Source: Tetraselmis striata (taxonomy: Eukaryota > Chlorophyta > Chlorodendrophyceae > Chlorodendrales > Chlorodendraceae). Taken from it: a stretch of 64,000 bases of DNA. Positions 53,377 through 64,000 of the stretch are shown one piece after another (the stretch's first letter is position 1; the number at the start of each line of letters is the position of its first letter). A model generated the notes under the pieces. That model saw nothing but the letters and a program-made list of their open reading frames with translations, was not told where the DNA came from and ran no database searches. The translations under genes and the position numbers were made by a program. The stretch spans positions 1 through 64,000 of the forward strand of contig VCJN01000420.1 of assembly GCA_006384855.1 (NCBI GenBank). The letters run 5' to 3'.

Positions 53377-53733
53377 AGCGTCGTGTGGGTGGCTGAACAG
53401 GTGGGTGAGCGAGTTTGAATATTTTTAAAAGTTTGGAAACGGCAAAACGGTGTTGACCACTTTTTGGCGGCCGGTATGCTTCATGTATCCCGGGGGATAT
53501 TGAGACAGGCCCTTTAGCCCCCCCGTAGGCCAGTTGAAATGCTCTAACTATGTTTGGCATGATCCCATCTGGGCCTCTCAAGTTTGTGTGATATGTACAA
53601 CAAATGTTGGATATATCTAACAAATATCCCCGAGGCACTAGTACGCTGCGTGGGGCCCACTGCCTTATTGCAAATCAAGAAATTCCCACAGCCATCAGTG
53701 AGATTGGAGACAGCGCCGACGGGGGGAGGGGGA

Positions 53734-53768
<35 letters not shown>

Positions 53769-54784
53769 CTGTGAGAACTATGCCAGAATGGCACCCAGTC
53801 AGCTCATACAATGGATACAGGCCATGCTTGTTATTGGGTCGGCATAGCCAGTTTCTATAACTTGCGATATTCCGATCACTCCCACCGTTCATTCTCCCAT
53901 GATAGTGTGCCTGCGTGCTAGATGTGTAGCAGCATCTCCTGGGGCATGCAGGAGTGCATAGGAATCGCAGGATACTATCGAATGCGGAAATGTGGCAATG
54001 CTTAGCAACAGACACGGTGTTTAACACCCACAGGGAGAAGATGCACATGCTGGCAGAGAGCGTGGTCCCGGCGCGCTTTGGAGCTTCCATGCATTATAAT
54101 CCTTCAAGGCAATCATGCTGAGACCCAATAGCAATAACGCTGCCGCCATGACTCTTTCTGCCATGCCCTCCCTCTCCCCTACTTTCCTCCGCTAACCCTT
54201 TGGCCAGCGTCAATTGTCTGGACGAGCCAGTCATAGATGACGCCTTGTGTAGATTCATGGCAAACACGAATAATGGAGCAATCTGATAATGTAGTGTTCC
54301 AGCTGCAGTGAAATTGGTTGAGTTCACAAACCGACGCACGGTCCAGTACACCAGTCCATGCAACTGCAGCATGCGGCATCACGTAGGCTCACAACAATGC
54401 AAATCTCCACTCAGAAACATCGCAAAACTCTGGTTTGCCCCTTTACAAGGTCTACTCGCATGATACTTTAGCGTGTCATGACTAAAACTTATGGCAGCTG
54501 TTGGACGTAATCAGCATTTTGCAGCTCTTGAATGTTTCCGCCATCTGGCGAGGAAGGATGCTCCGGGTGCGAGAGGTTGCTGATTATGTCCAAAGACTAC
54601 CCCCATAACATTTAAATGATTTCACTATACTGAACATCCGCTGGTCTGCCTGCTGAAATGTAAAGAGAAGAGGAATTAAACCCACGCTATCTTCGGGTTG
54701 CAAGATCTCGGACACAAAATGGATGTCGTCGGCCTTGCATGAATGTGACTTGGTCGCTATGTACATGGATGTGCGGCCGAATAT
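53377..54784. other. Spacer
   Basis: Contains the longest G run of the window (about 33 bases, 53736-53768). No gene recognised. Confidence 0.4.
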
Positions 54785-55585
54785 TCAGCTGGCGAAAACG
54801 TGGACAGCCACGAGAGCAGCGCACAGCTGCACAAGAAGCAACCAGGGTGTGGCCGTTCCCGCTGCAGAATCAAGCGACTCTTCTTCCGAGAGGGCAGCGA
54901 CCGGCTGCGTCGGCTCCTCAGGCTCGGGCCCTTTCGGGACCTCCAGTGCAGGGAGGTCTGCCAGTGCCTCCGTGCGCGTATCCTTCAGAACGGAGTTTGG
55001 ACAGCCAGTGTCCGCGACGCACGAGTCGTCCTCAAACTCGCACTCGCTCTTGCACACGCCGCCGTTCGCCGGGACGTAAACGCAGCCTTCAGCCAAGCAA
55101 GTAGAGCAGTCTCCCACGTACTGCCCGCAGCCTGTGGCATCGACGGCGGGCACGATATCGACGGCCTGCTCGTCCTTCACAGCGCAGTCGGCGACGCTCC
55201 AGGCGCATAGGCCCAGAACTTCACCCATGTCCGCGAAGTTGCACTCGGGCTGACATACGCCTTCAGTGAATCGGCATCCGGCGGCCGTGCAGTCCTCGCA
55301 ATTCGTCTTGCCGCTGCAGACGGCCTGGCTCTTCGGGCAAGTTTTGGCGCTGCCGGAGTAGCAGCGCCTCAGAAAAGCTGCGGTGTCGTCCCCGCCCATG
55401 AGGCAGTCGCTCAAGCAGTTCGTGTCGGTGCCATCGGCTCCGGGTTGCCAAGCACAGCCTCCAGCGAGACATTCACCGCAGGTTTGTGCTTCCGCGCAGG
55501 TCTCGGCGACTATCCCGACGTCCTCAGCAGCGACGAGGCAGGCAGTGACTGCCAGTACGCCAATGAACAAGCGGAGCGAGTTCAT
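54785..55585 (-). CDS. Secreted Cys-rich surface protein with PSI-like modules, probable GPI anchor
   Basis: Single-exon gene of 266 residues from ATG 55585. A clear signal peptide (MNSLRLFIGVLAVTACLVAA) is followed by Cys-rich modules: CAEAQTCGECLAGGCAWQPG, CSGKTNCEDCTAAGCRF, and CGQYVGDCSTCLAEGCVYVP. Each has the C....C..C....C spacing of plexin/PSI-type domains. An acidic Pro/Glu linker and a C-terminal hydrophobic segment (ATPWLLLVQLCAALVAVHVF) with no basic cytoplasmic tail suggest GPI attachment. It therefore acts at the cell surface or outside the cell; ligand unknown. An in-frame ATG at 55723 is less likely, because the signal peptide starts at 55585. Confidence 0.8.
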   Translation of the reverse strand: MNSLRLFIGVLAVTACLVAAEDVGIVAETCAEAQTCGECLAGGCAWQPGADGTDTNCLSDCLMGGDDTAAFLRRCYSGSAKTCPKSQAVCSGKTNCEDCTAAGCRFTEGVCQPECNFADMGEVLGLCAWSVADCAVKDEQAVDIVPAVDATGCGQYVGDCSTCLAEGCVYVPANGGVCKSECEFEDDSCVADTGCPNSVLKDTRTEALADLPALEVPKGPEPEEPTQPVAALSEEESLDSAAGTATPWLLLVQLCAALVAVHVFAS

Positions 55586-55823
55586 GTTGCGATCACTGCA
55601 CAGATAATGCACCGGTAGTGCTGGGGAAGTCGCGTGCTTTCGACTACAGTGCGCTATTGGAGCCAAGCGGTCTGCGGCTGTCAAGACAATAAGGGTCTTC
55701 GAAACAAACAATAAGTTTCTCATGCAGAGAACAACTGTTGTCGCGACGTCAGCCAGGGGGGGCTTTATGTAGTAGAGTTTCCTGGCCGCTGTCGTCTGGG
55801 TCGATCGAGTGACCGCGGCCGGG

Positions 55824-55858
<35 letters not shown>

Positions 55859-56251
55859 TTACGCTAAGTAGCGTACCCGTACAGTAATGTACAGGGAAAT
55901 AACCAATATCCGTACGGGGAAGAGTCGGATGAAGATTAAGTACTACTGTCTATACGGGAATAAGACGGCGGGCGTGCGGGGTTAAAGCGGCCAGCAGCAC
56001 GTGCGGTGGTCGCGTGCTGTGTATGCGCGGCGCCGGCGGCTGCCGGTACGGTACGCATCATGTTATCGTTTCACATACTAGTACGGGTTAATCCTTACTT
56101 GCTACGGGATACAGCATATAGGTTGGCGTCATCGGCTGAAAATCGGCTACTGCGGACGCGGCTCTCAAACTACGGTAAATTTGAAAACTTCAATTCGTCT
56201 CTACCAGGTACCCGGTACCTGGTACCGATGTCATGACAAGCACTACAGGTA
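55586..56251. other. 5' flank of the Cys-rich gene
   Basis: Contains a 28-base C run (55828-55855). No other gene. Confidence 0.4.
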
Positions 56252-56478
56252 CTGGTGTGAATTACAAAAAGGGCAGTTCCCCAGAATTAGAAAATCAACA
56301 CAGGTACTGGTGCTGATAGTACCGGCCAAGTTTATGGCCCGCGTGGCCCGGACTCTGACGAACCGTGTGCGCATCACTCATCCATCCCGCCTTATGCGGG
56401 ATGCGGGCCGCTTTTAGGCGGCTTGCTGTATTGATTTTCTAATTCTGGGGAACTGCCTTTTTTGTAATTCACACCGGT
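56252..56478. mobile_element. Foldback / MITE-like element with ~46-bp inverted termini
   Basis: The left arm ggtgtgaattacaaaaaggg followed by cagttccccagaattag (56255-56300) is the reverse complement of 56432-56477. The loop includes gcgggatgcgggccgctttt ag, also found at 32977. Related arm sequences occur at 33162 and 33960. No coding capacity. A target duplication was not clear. Confidence 0.7.
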
Positions 56479-57386
56479 CAAGTTTATGCATGTCACAAAC
56501 TAACAACTAGCGGCTTCATGTACGGGATAACGTAAAAGTGAGCATAAACCCGTACCAACATGGCTGCTGCGCATAAAATCCGACTTGCGATCAATCGCTG
56601 ATGTATCCCGGGGATAATAATAATCCTGTTCGCAGTCGCCACTTTGCCGCCGCCACAATCAATGCACGCGCTTATTGAATTGATGTCCACCACTACCAAC
56701 GTTGTTAGAACTGCAGTGATGTACTGAACTACGTTCTACCGTCGCCGCATATCCCGTACCCAATTACTCGCCGGGTGGTCGTGGTGACGTCGTCACCCAG
56801 CCAAGCGATGTGGACCCGGATGATAAAGGGCATGTGCCGGACACAGCAATAGTTATTACTCAATACTTTATTTTCGCCCCCGGGACAGGACTGGCACCAG
56901 CAGTGAAACCTTTGCAGCGTCTCTACGACGGCCGTTTGGGCAGCGATCCAGTTACGGAAAGCCCTGGGTAGGCGACGCTCCGTTGTAGTCAACAAGCAAA
57001 TTTCCGAAATCATCCTGCAAGACTTATTAAGGGCAAGTGACGGAATTTCCAACACTGTTAGATCACCGTCTATAAAACACGGCCATGAAAATACCCGGCA
57101 TTGACCACGAAAGGTCCGCCCTACCCGTTTGGGCGTCGGCCCATTCGAGTAATGCGAGTTGGGGCAAGCACACATGTTTGGGAGTGCGATACATGTGCAA
57201 CAAAAAGGCGATGTGAGGGAGGGCATGACGCCATAATTGAAATTTTCCCATTCCCAGTAAGATCCAAGGCGCCGTGAAGGGAGGGAGGACCTCACCCAAA
57301 ATAAAGGCAGTTAAGTCCTCAAGTGTTGACGCAATAACCCGACCTACTAATAATAAATTCCCTAAACTCCGGAACTAACAATCCAT
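56479..57386. other. Spacer, possibly the 3' part of the LINE remnant
   Basis: Minus-strand open pieces (57063-57299 and 56729-57295) follow the LINE fragments in order and may be its degenerate 3' end, but show no diagnostic motif. Confidence 0.35.
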
Positions 57387-58545
57387 TCAAATTACGACGG
57401 TATATATATACCCCCACAACGGGCACTCCACCAACATATAATGTTCGATCGTCTCATATTCGCCTCCGCCACATGCACGGCGTTGTTCAAGGAACCGCTC
57501 AGGCATGGCATGAATCCGGGCCAATCGGCGGGCAATGGGAAATACTCGGGCGCGTAATTGTATCATAATGTGACGCCCGGCCACAGTCCCCGCTGGGACA
57601 CCCACACCGTACTGTGGCAACGGGTTTGACGCATAAAACGCCTTGCTAGACATATATACCCCATGGTTTAACACGAGATAACGATGCCGACGATTTGTAG
57701 CGCGCTCATACCGATGCCTTGTGGGCTTAGCGGCATCGCTCGGCTAGTGACCTCCACTCAAGTGGAAGGTGCGCCCCCTCAGCTAGCCCTACGTTCGCCC
57801 TAGCTATTTGATCTAACCACCGCACATTGATTCCCCGACGTCCACGTGTTAGGGCGCGCCCGACTTGGGTGATCTACTTAATGGGTTATATATGTATTCA
57901 AGTCGGATGCTTTCAGGAACGCCCGAGCCCGTGCCGTAGGGGCCGTAGCCTCTATGGGCGCAATATCCAATTATTATTCCCGCATCATCGGTGCAGTGGC
58001 CACCCCAGGGGAGTTTTATCCAGCCCAATAAGACACCGCAAGCACGAATTGAGTAAGGCTTGTAATTTATTTGCGCCACTAGTTCTATCCATACCCCATA
58101 CTTCACACCCGTAAGCTAGAACTTACCGGTAGTACATAGGTTTTAAAGCAAAGATAGATAAAATAAGATAGACAGAAAGGAGAGCAGAAAAGAAAGAAAG
58201 AAAAGATAGATAAAGTAAGATAGACACACGCACATTAATATGAATTATATCCCGTCCACCGACTATTAATACCGAATCGAGCGCCTCAATGGCGCGTTTA
58301 TCCTTCTTGCCCCGGTCGTCTACTATGTGCCGCATACCTAAATCCGAGTTAATGTTCGTACCCAAATACCTATATTCATTTACAACCGGTATGCGTTCCC
58401 CCACAACCTGCCATCGGGCAGCTTGTTCGCGTAACGCGGTCTCGTCGGAATGTCGGCCAAACGCCACCACCTCACACTTAAGTACCCCAAACCCGGCCCA
58501 TAAAATGGTCCTCCGCCTATTGCGAGAAGTGGGCGAACATGGCAT
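57387..58545 (-). pseudogene. Non-LTR (LINE-type) reverse transcriptase remnant
   Basis: Three minus-strand pieces in order. 58545-58250 reads KCEVVAFGRH and then VVNEYRYLGTNINSDLGMR, the end of the RT palm and thumb (the K.evm.fg ... YLG motif). 58106-57849 includes GVKYGVWIELV and ACGVLLGWIKL, typical of the region after RT. 57674-57410 ends RRACGGGEYETIEHYMLVEC, the CCHC-like C...ET..H...C motif near the C-terminus of many LINE ORFs. Frames differ between pieces, and a low-complexity tract (58140-58215) interrupts. The catalytic part upstream (the FADD region) was not found, so this is a truncated, inactive copy. Confidence 0.65.
58140..58215. repeat. Purine-rich AGATA/GAAA microsatellite
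   Basis: Repeats of aagatagataaaataagatag and gaaagaaagaaa words. Confidence 0.8.
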
Positions 58546-61500
58546 GCAGGTTATCGAACCAAAATAAATCTATGGATTTAATGTCACATGTCCATATACA
58601 TATATATTGATTGTTGCAGTCGATGTACGCATTATGATGTTTACATATAGCATTTCGCACACTTTTATGTGTGGTTGATTATATATGTGCTCGCGGGCAT
58701 GTGAGAATAGACAGTGTAGCACAATGCATACTACATGTGATGTGTAGCAAACGTGATATCAAACGTTGCTTGCAATGTTTAAAACGTAGGATAATTTACA
58801 TCATTACATCAGTGGGATGGTAGTGGATGCTGGCGCCATCTCATATGTTATTGCTATGCTCGCTAACGCCTAACTCAACGATATCAGTCACTTGCGTGTG
58901 TGGGCTCACTCCCGCCATCATCACCGCCATGGGCTGCATTGCCCAAGCGCGTACAACGCCACCGCCATCACGCACGTCATCGAGCTATTATTATGCTAAT
59001 CCACGATGGCGTCCGCTGGCAAGTCCGAGTTTGGTGGGTCGGGCTTGGGCTCCCACTCTAACATGCTCAAAGTCCGGCTCCGGTGTGGATTCATCGCCAC
59101 CATTGGTGTCCCGGCTTTGTCGAACTCTCATACATGCAGGGGGTGATGCAATACTGCCATTTCTCCCACCCAAAGAGCGAAATTGAAATTGAAATTGAAA
59201 TTGAAATTGAAGTTGAAATCGAAATTGATTACATCACTCGTGCTAGTCTGTTGCATCAGTTCGCTCGGATTGAGTTGCTCTTAAGGCTTGCTATCTCTGA
59301 AAACTACATGAAACACAATCAAAGTGTAATCATAGCCCACGCTACCGGCCAAAGCATTCTCATTCTCGGAGCTCAGCAAGTCAGAATGCAAGGTAAGGCA
59401 GCCAGAGGCGTCCCGCGCGGACTGCTAACGAGATGTGATGGGAGAGGGGAGCTAGCCGAAACAGCTATGCGGTGTTCAATGTTTCATACATCGCCGGCTA
59501 ATAGGGCTGGGTGGGGGACTGAGGTCTCCAATGCCCTCAATATAATATTTTGTGGCAAAGTATCTGTCGTTTTATGGCATGACGTGTATTGGCGCTTGTA
59601 CGATTCCTCTTGGTCGAGGGTGCACTATCTACTACTGGCGGGGGATGTTTTGCAATTGCGATAATCATTAGTAGTAATCGGGCGCAGCGGTTAGAAACGC
59701 CCGCCGTCTGTCTTGGGTCGTGCTGCGGGGCAGCGCTGTCGTTCGGCTACGGTCGGGGCGCGGTGAAATCTTCGCTACTCCGGTGGATGTTTCTACCGCG
59801 GGGCAGCGGCTCCTCCGCCGTCGCTTGTCGGCCGTCGACCCCCAGTCGTTGTCGTCGCTGGCGGAGTCTGTTGTCTTGCGCCATTGGTTGCGGTTGCGCT
59901 GTCGGGTTGATGCTAGCTTGCCCCCAAATGCTGCGTGGCTGCGGCTGCGCTAGATTTCAATTTTGGGTACCAGCATCTGGCCCGCCGGCGGCCGCTCCAA
60001 CGAGATCGTCTAGGGCGAGGGAAGGGGGTTGGCGGTATTGTCGGAACGCGGTCTGGTTGGCTGAAATTGTTAATGGCTGTCGCTCGTCCGCTGCCCGCGC
60101 CCGCCTCTGCATGTTCATCTTACTGTTGCCGACCGCCACAAGCTTGGGGCCTGCCGTCTCCGCTGTCTTGCGGCAGTGCTCCGGGTTGTTGCTATCGCGC
60201 GAGCCCCCGATCTAGTTGCGCTAGTATTTTTGGTGGTGTACGGCGGCGAGGTGGGGGGTGAGGGTGTAGAAGGTTGTCTTCCCTGCCCGGCGGCTGAGCT
60301 TATATTGGCTACAACGGTCGACGATCTCGCTCGCCTACTTCACGACTAAGAGGCTGAACGAATGAACCTCAAGTGTCGATGGGTCGATGGCTGTCGGGAT
60401 AAGCTACATCACTGTCCGCAGCTGGATCGAGCGGTGCATGGCAAGGGAGCGGGGTTGAGCGGGAGCGCGAGACGCAAGGTGTCGGCGAACTCGTCGTAGA
60501 GCCGCATCGCGCTCAAGTGCTCCGGCCCCTCGCCGATGGGTCGCGGGCGGGGCTCCGGGTCGCAGGCATTTGGCTGGACTCTTGCCTCGTGGAGGGTGTG
60601 AGGCATCCACTAAATATGCGTGTGAGCATCTACTAAATATGCCGGGCCGTTGACGCGGTGACCGAGGGTGGCGGCAATCACATCCGCCAACCCGGCGACA
60701 TTATATGCTGAACGTCGGAAGCCCCTACGAGGCAGACGTACGCAACTTCCTTGGCTCGCAAAAAAATGACACAATCATCGTCTGTACTGTCGATGGTGAC
60801 ATCGTGCTGTACAAGGCGCCCTAAGTGTATCTCGATTGCGACACATGGATAGGCAAGTGCACTGCTATTTCTTGGGGCGAGCTCTCATACCCATCGTTAT
60901 TGTGGACCCATGCGGAAGAGTAGTCTGTGGGTGGGTGTAGTATAGCAGGCTAATGGGAACATTCCCGCGAGCATCAAGCGCCGAATTGGCTGCAAAGTGG
61001 TGCCAAGCTACCCGCCATACCTGGTCACCACCGCCATAGTTGGCCAGCATCTCGCTGACGTCGGCGCGCGCGATGCACATGCAAGTTATTAGCATCTTCT
61101 TGCGATTGGTTACCCGCTCGAAGCAGCTCAGCACGAAGCCGCCACGCTCCTTCCCCAGTTCAACCCGGCACCAATCGAACGAGCACACGCAGTATCGCTG
61201 CCCCCCGCATGGCCGCCTCTGGGGGCCGCTCATCGTTCCCCGGCTCCATGTGTAGCGATGGTGTGGCTGTGCCGTCCGCGCGGGAGGGTGTTTTTATGGG
61301 CGATGCGCTGGCTTGGCCACATCGGTCGTGGGCGCGCATCTGCCGCCCGATCTGCTTTGCCCCGACCTCCACACGGGGGTTTACTACCCAAATTATGGGT
61401 TTTGATGCTTCCGAAACTCGGCCGGCACCGTGACGGCCGGTCGACGGACTGTGGGTTTTTGACGAAAATAGATCGGCTAACAAAGGAAAACGGGGAGTCG

Positions 61501-62534
61501 GCGGGCGGACCAGCACTTGACCACCGGACCTTTGAAATGCCGATACCCGTATCCGTGTGTTAAGCGACGTGTAATATGCGTGTAGTTTCTGTATTGTTAT
61601 CATTTGTCCATCGCGATCAACCGTTATGGTCGGTAGTCTACTTTAGGATATTTTACCCACCTACGACAGGTAGTAAATCGTTACATGTGCTCACTGCAAA
61701 CTAAAATTCCGGAATTTGCATAATAATGACCCGCATTATCGGAGAACATTTTAAACGCGGGAAAATTACGCAGTCCTCCGATGAATTTTTAGATTTGCGA
61801 CATTATTTGGGAATAAAATGCCATAAATACAACTTCACAAGGCAATTTGTACATTTCGTCATCCCGCCGCCCACTACTGCTTGCTGGCAAGCCCGAGTAC
61901 TGCCTATGTACTGCACACCCATGTTTTCCGGGCATAGCATTTTCTTCCGGTATGATTTCGTGATCCTTGCCGTGGTACTTCGCATGCCGTAAGGTTCCTA
62001 GCATATCGCCCACCGGACAGAATTTTGATATTGATTTGAATCAGACCGGTTCGATTTAATTTCATGGTTAGCACTCTACGACTTTCTGGAGAAACGTAGG
62101 GGAGGGGAGTTCACTTTGCAAGTGGCCTCGGTTTTATGTTCACGTACTTTAGCAGTACTCGCCGGCTGGGAGCGGTGCATGAGCGGCTGGCGGCTCAGCC
62201 CCGCACCGCCGCCGCCGTTAATATCTAGGCCATGTATATCCTTGCTTGGACTGCGCTTGGCCAGGCTTATTGACGGAGGACTCATAGTAGATGAGGTGTT
62301 ACAGACTGTCTACACCCGTGTTTTGCCTTGTGCAAAACCTGTGAGCGTGCCGGCTATCATGTGCGCGCTCGTAAGGGGCGCCAAGGCCAACCGTGTTGAG
62401 AAAATGCGAGAACTTGATAGGCAGGTAGCATTATTGCGCAGAAGGGCATAGCAGCTCGGTGCGTGAGAGCAGCACCACATAGCAGTGGCATACACTAGCT
62501 TAGCAACATCATAGCACTACATGGACGGGTGGAT
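58546..62534. other. Long spacer with isolated open frames, nothing identified
   Basis: 59083-59664 (+) is open for 193 codons, including a (gaaatt)n microsatellite. 60865-61233 (-) has Cys residues (RYCVCSFDWCRVELG). 62116-62451 (+) ends in a basic helix (EKMRELDRQVALLRRR). None could be tied to a family or to neighbouring exons, so they are not called as genes. Confidence 0.35.
59178..59232. repeat. (GAAATT)n microsatellite
   Basis: About eight imperfect copies of gaaatt. Confidence 0.9.
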
Positions 62535-62830
62535 AGGGCCACCGTATGGTTGGGTTGCCATGATGTTGATTGTAATATGGTGATAGTTCCAAAACGTGCC
62601 CCACCCCTCTCCATTTTATGCTTGCATATGGCAGGGAACAAATTTCTGCACAAAGCCACGCATTGAAACCATTAAAAACAAGTCATGCCAGTGGTAATTA
62701 TTATGCAACTTTGGGCATGTTCTACTAAGTATTGTGAGATCAACATAACTAAAGTCGGGGGGGGGGGGGGGGGGGCAGAGGGGGGGGGGGGTCTAAAACA
62801 TAAATTAAATCGGACCCGCCTCATTTGATG
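62535..62830. repeat. ~300-bp direct repeat, copy 1
   Basis: Shares ggttgggttgcc, ttttatgcttgcatatggca, gggcatgtt and a terminal G run followed by aaatcgga(c/a)c with copy 2 at 63199-63505, 664 bp away; about 80% identical. Confidence 0.75.
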
Positions 62831-63198
62831 CGTCTATCATTTACTTAGGCAGAAACGAGGAAATTATATTTTTTAGGTATTAGATTTCCAGAGAAACTGG
62901 GGGGGGGGGGGGGGGGGGGGGGATTCTTTAATTTGAGTCGAAACTTTAGTTTCAATATTATTCAAGCAGTACTTGGCGGTTGGTGGCCTGAGGTAAGACT
63001 CTCATGAGCGCCGCACCGCGTGCGCTAGCAACGGTATCTATATCATCATGACAAACGATACCGTACTACAAAGCGGCGGCGGCGCTGCGTCAGGCTGGAA
63101 AGTCACACGCTACCTCCCGCTCGCCCAACCTACCTAGCCCGCCATCGTCGTCAGGGATGATGGCAGACGACGATGAAGTCAGCCTGAAGTTAATTAAG

Positions 63199-63505
63199 TA
63201 GGGCCATCAAATGGTTGGGTTGCCTTGATGCTGACTGTAATTTGTTGATGGTTCCAAAAAGTGCCGCACCCCCTCTCCGTTTTATGCTTGCATATGGCAG
63301 GGAACACTGTCTTGCACACAACCAGGCATTGATGAAAGAGTTCAGAAAAGTCATGCAAGTGGGAGTTTTTATGTAGCTGAGGGCATGTTCCATTAAGTTC
63401 TGTCAGACCTAGTAAAGATAGTTGAGAGGAGGAGGGGGGTTAAAGTTTGGGGGGGGGGGGGGGGGGGGGACCTACAACATATAACAATAAATCGGAACTG
63501 CCTCA
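63199..63505. repeat. ~300-bp direct repeat, copy 2
   Basis: Second copy of the unit at 62535. Both copies carry a long G run at the same place (62759-62776 and 63450-63469), so the homopolymer is part of the repeat. Confidence 0.75.
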
Positions 63506-64000
63506 TTATTCGCGACCCAGTCCTGGACCACTGCCTCGTCGCGACTGTACGCGGTATATAACGAAATGATTTTCGATAGATGTGCTAATTTATATGAGCT
63601 AGCAGCAGAAGGCGATATCAGGAAATCACCAGACGAGAATAAGGACAATCAGAAAGGTCCTCTATTTTCGATGTGCTACCGGGCAGGTATGCTGCTATCT
63701 GGCGTGCTATCTAATCCGAATAGCGCGCGATTGATGAACATAAATAGTACGGCGTCACGAGTCGCACGTGATACACACCTGGCAGACACTGACCAATAAG
63801 AATACGCAAAAATGAAAAGCCGAATTATTGTTGCCCACTGCCGCCGCCGCCCCACGCATGCACGCCGACGCACGTTCCCGCCGCTGCGCCGCGCCTGCGT
63901 TTGGCCAGGACCCTCACTGGTGATAGAGTCGCGGCTGTCGCCCGCGGTGTGTTGTCCGCGTATAGCGCAGCCGTTCAGGGGCCGAAACCTAGCACTCGCC
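63506..64000. other. Right end of the window
   Basis: No supported gene; short open frames only (63566-63799 plus). Confidence 0.35.

Noticed and set aside
59083..59664. 193-codon plus-strand ORF
   Set aside because: Includes a microsatellite and shows no domain, splice context or homology clue.

Overview
This is a eukaryotic nuclear window, most likely from a unicellular flagellate or alga. Five genes can be assembled from several exons joined by GT-AG introns, with reading frame kept at every junction I propose. The exons are GC-rich. Introns and spacers carry dozens of long G or C homopolymer runs. One gene encodes an SFI1-like protein, a family tied to centrin and basal bodies, and the YR-type retroelements here resemble those known from algae. 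The exact lineage cannot be read from the sequence. No prokaryotic operon, CRISPR array, rRNA or convincing tRNA was found.

Layout. 1-260: a duplicated ~65-bp sequence and the first exon of a minus-strand gene that leaves the window. 801-11972 (+): a five-exon DUF7869-type (transposon-associated) gene. Its first intron is packed with a 24-bp minisatellite. Its third intron is a complete 7.3-kb CACTA-like DNA transposon (3631-10930) whose inverted terminal repeats themselves supply the splice donor and acceptor. 13884-18701: a tyrosine-recombinase-type retroelement with the split direct repeat order A1-body-B1-A2-B2 and a gag-like ORF. 20116-25362 (+): a nine-exon SFI1-like W-repeat/coiled-coil protein. 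25873-28450: piggyBac and ankyrin remnants. 29055-32487 (-): a six-exon ZIP-family metal transporter. 32925-33990: foldback-type repeats. 34382-37607: a second split-direct-repeat element with a gag-like ORF and a tyrosine recombinase that is frameshifted before its catalytic Tyr; no reverse transcriptase was seen in either element. 38154-38912 (+), 40406-41642 (-), 43174-45033 (-): a small unknown gene, an Ala/Glu-rich unknown gene, and an F-box/leucine-rich-repeat gene. 52570-53376 (-): a piggyBac-like Cys-cluster ORF. 54785-55585 (-): a secreted Cys-rich protein with a possible GPI anchor. 56252-58545: a foldback element and a decayed LINE. The remainder is mostly AT-richer repeat-bearing spacer.

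The host genes are not an operon and share no evident pathway: metal uptake, centrin-linked cytoskeleton, ubiquitin-ligase substrate recognition and cell surface. The most notable biology is transposon-intron interplay: a full-size CACTA-like element spliced out as an intron with the frame preserved, a minisatellite confined to an intron, and a dispersed repeat family with copies inside introns of two unrelated genes.
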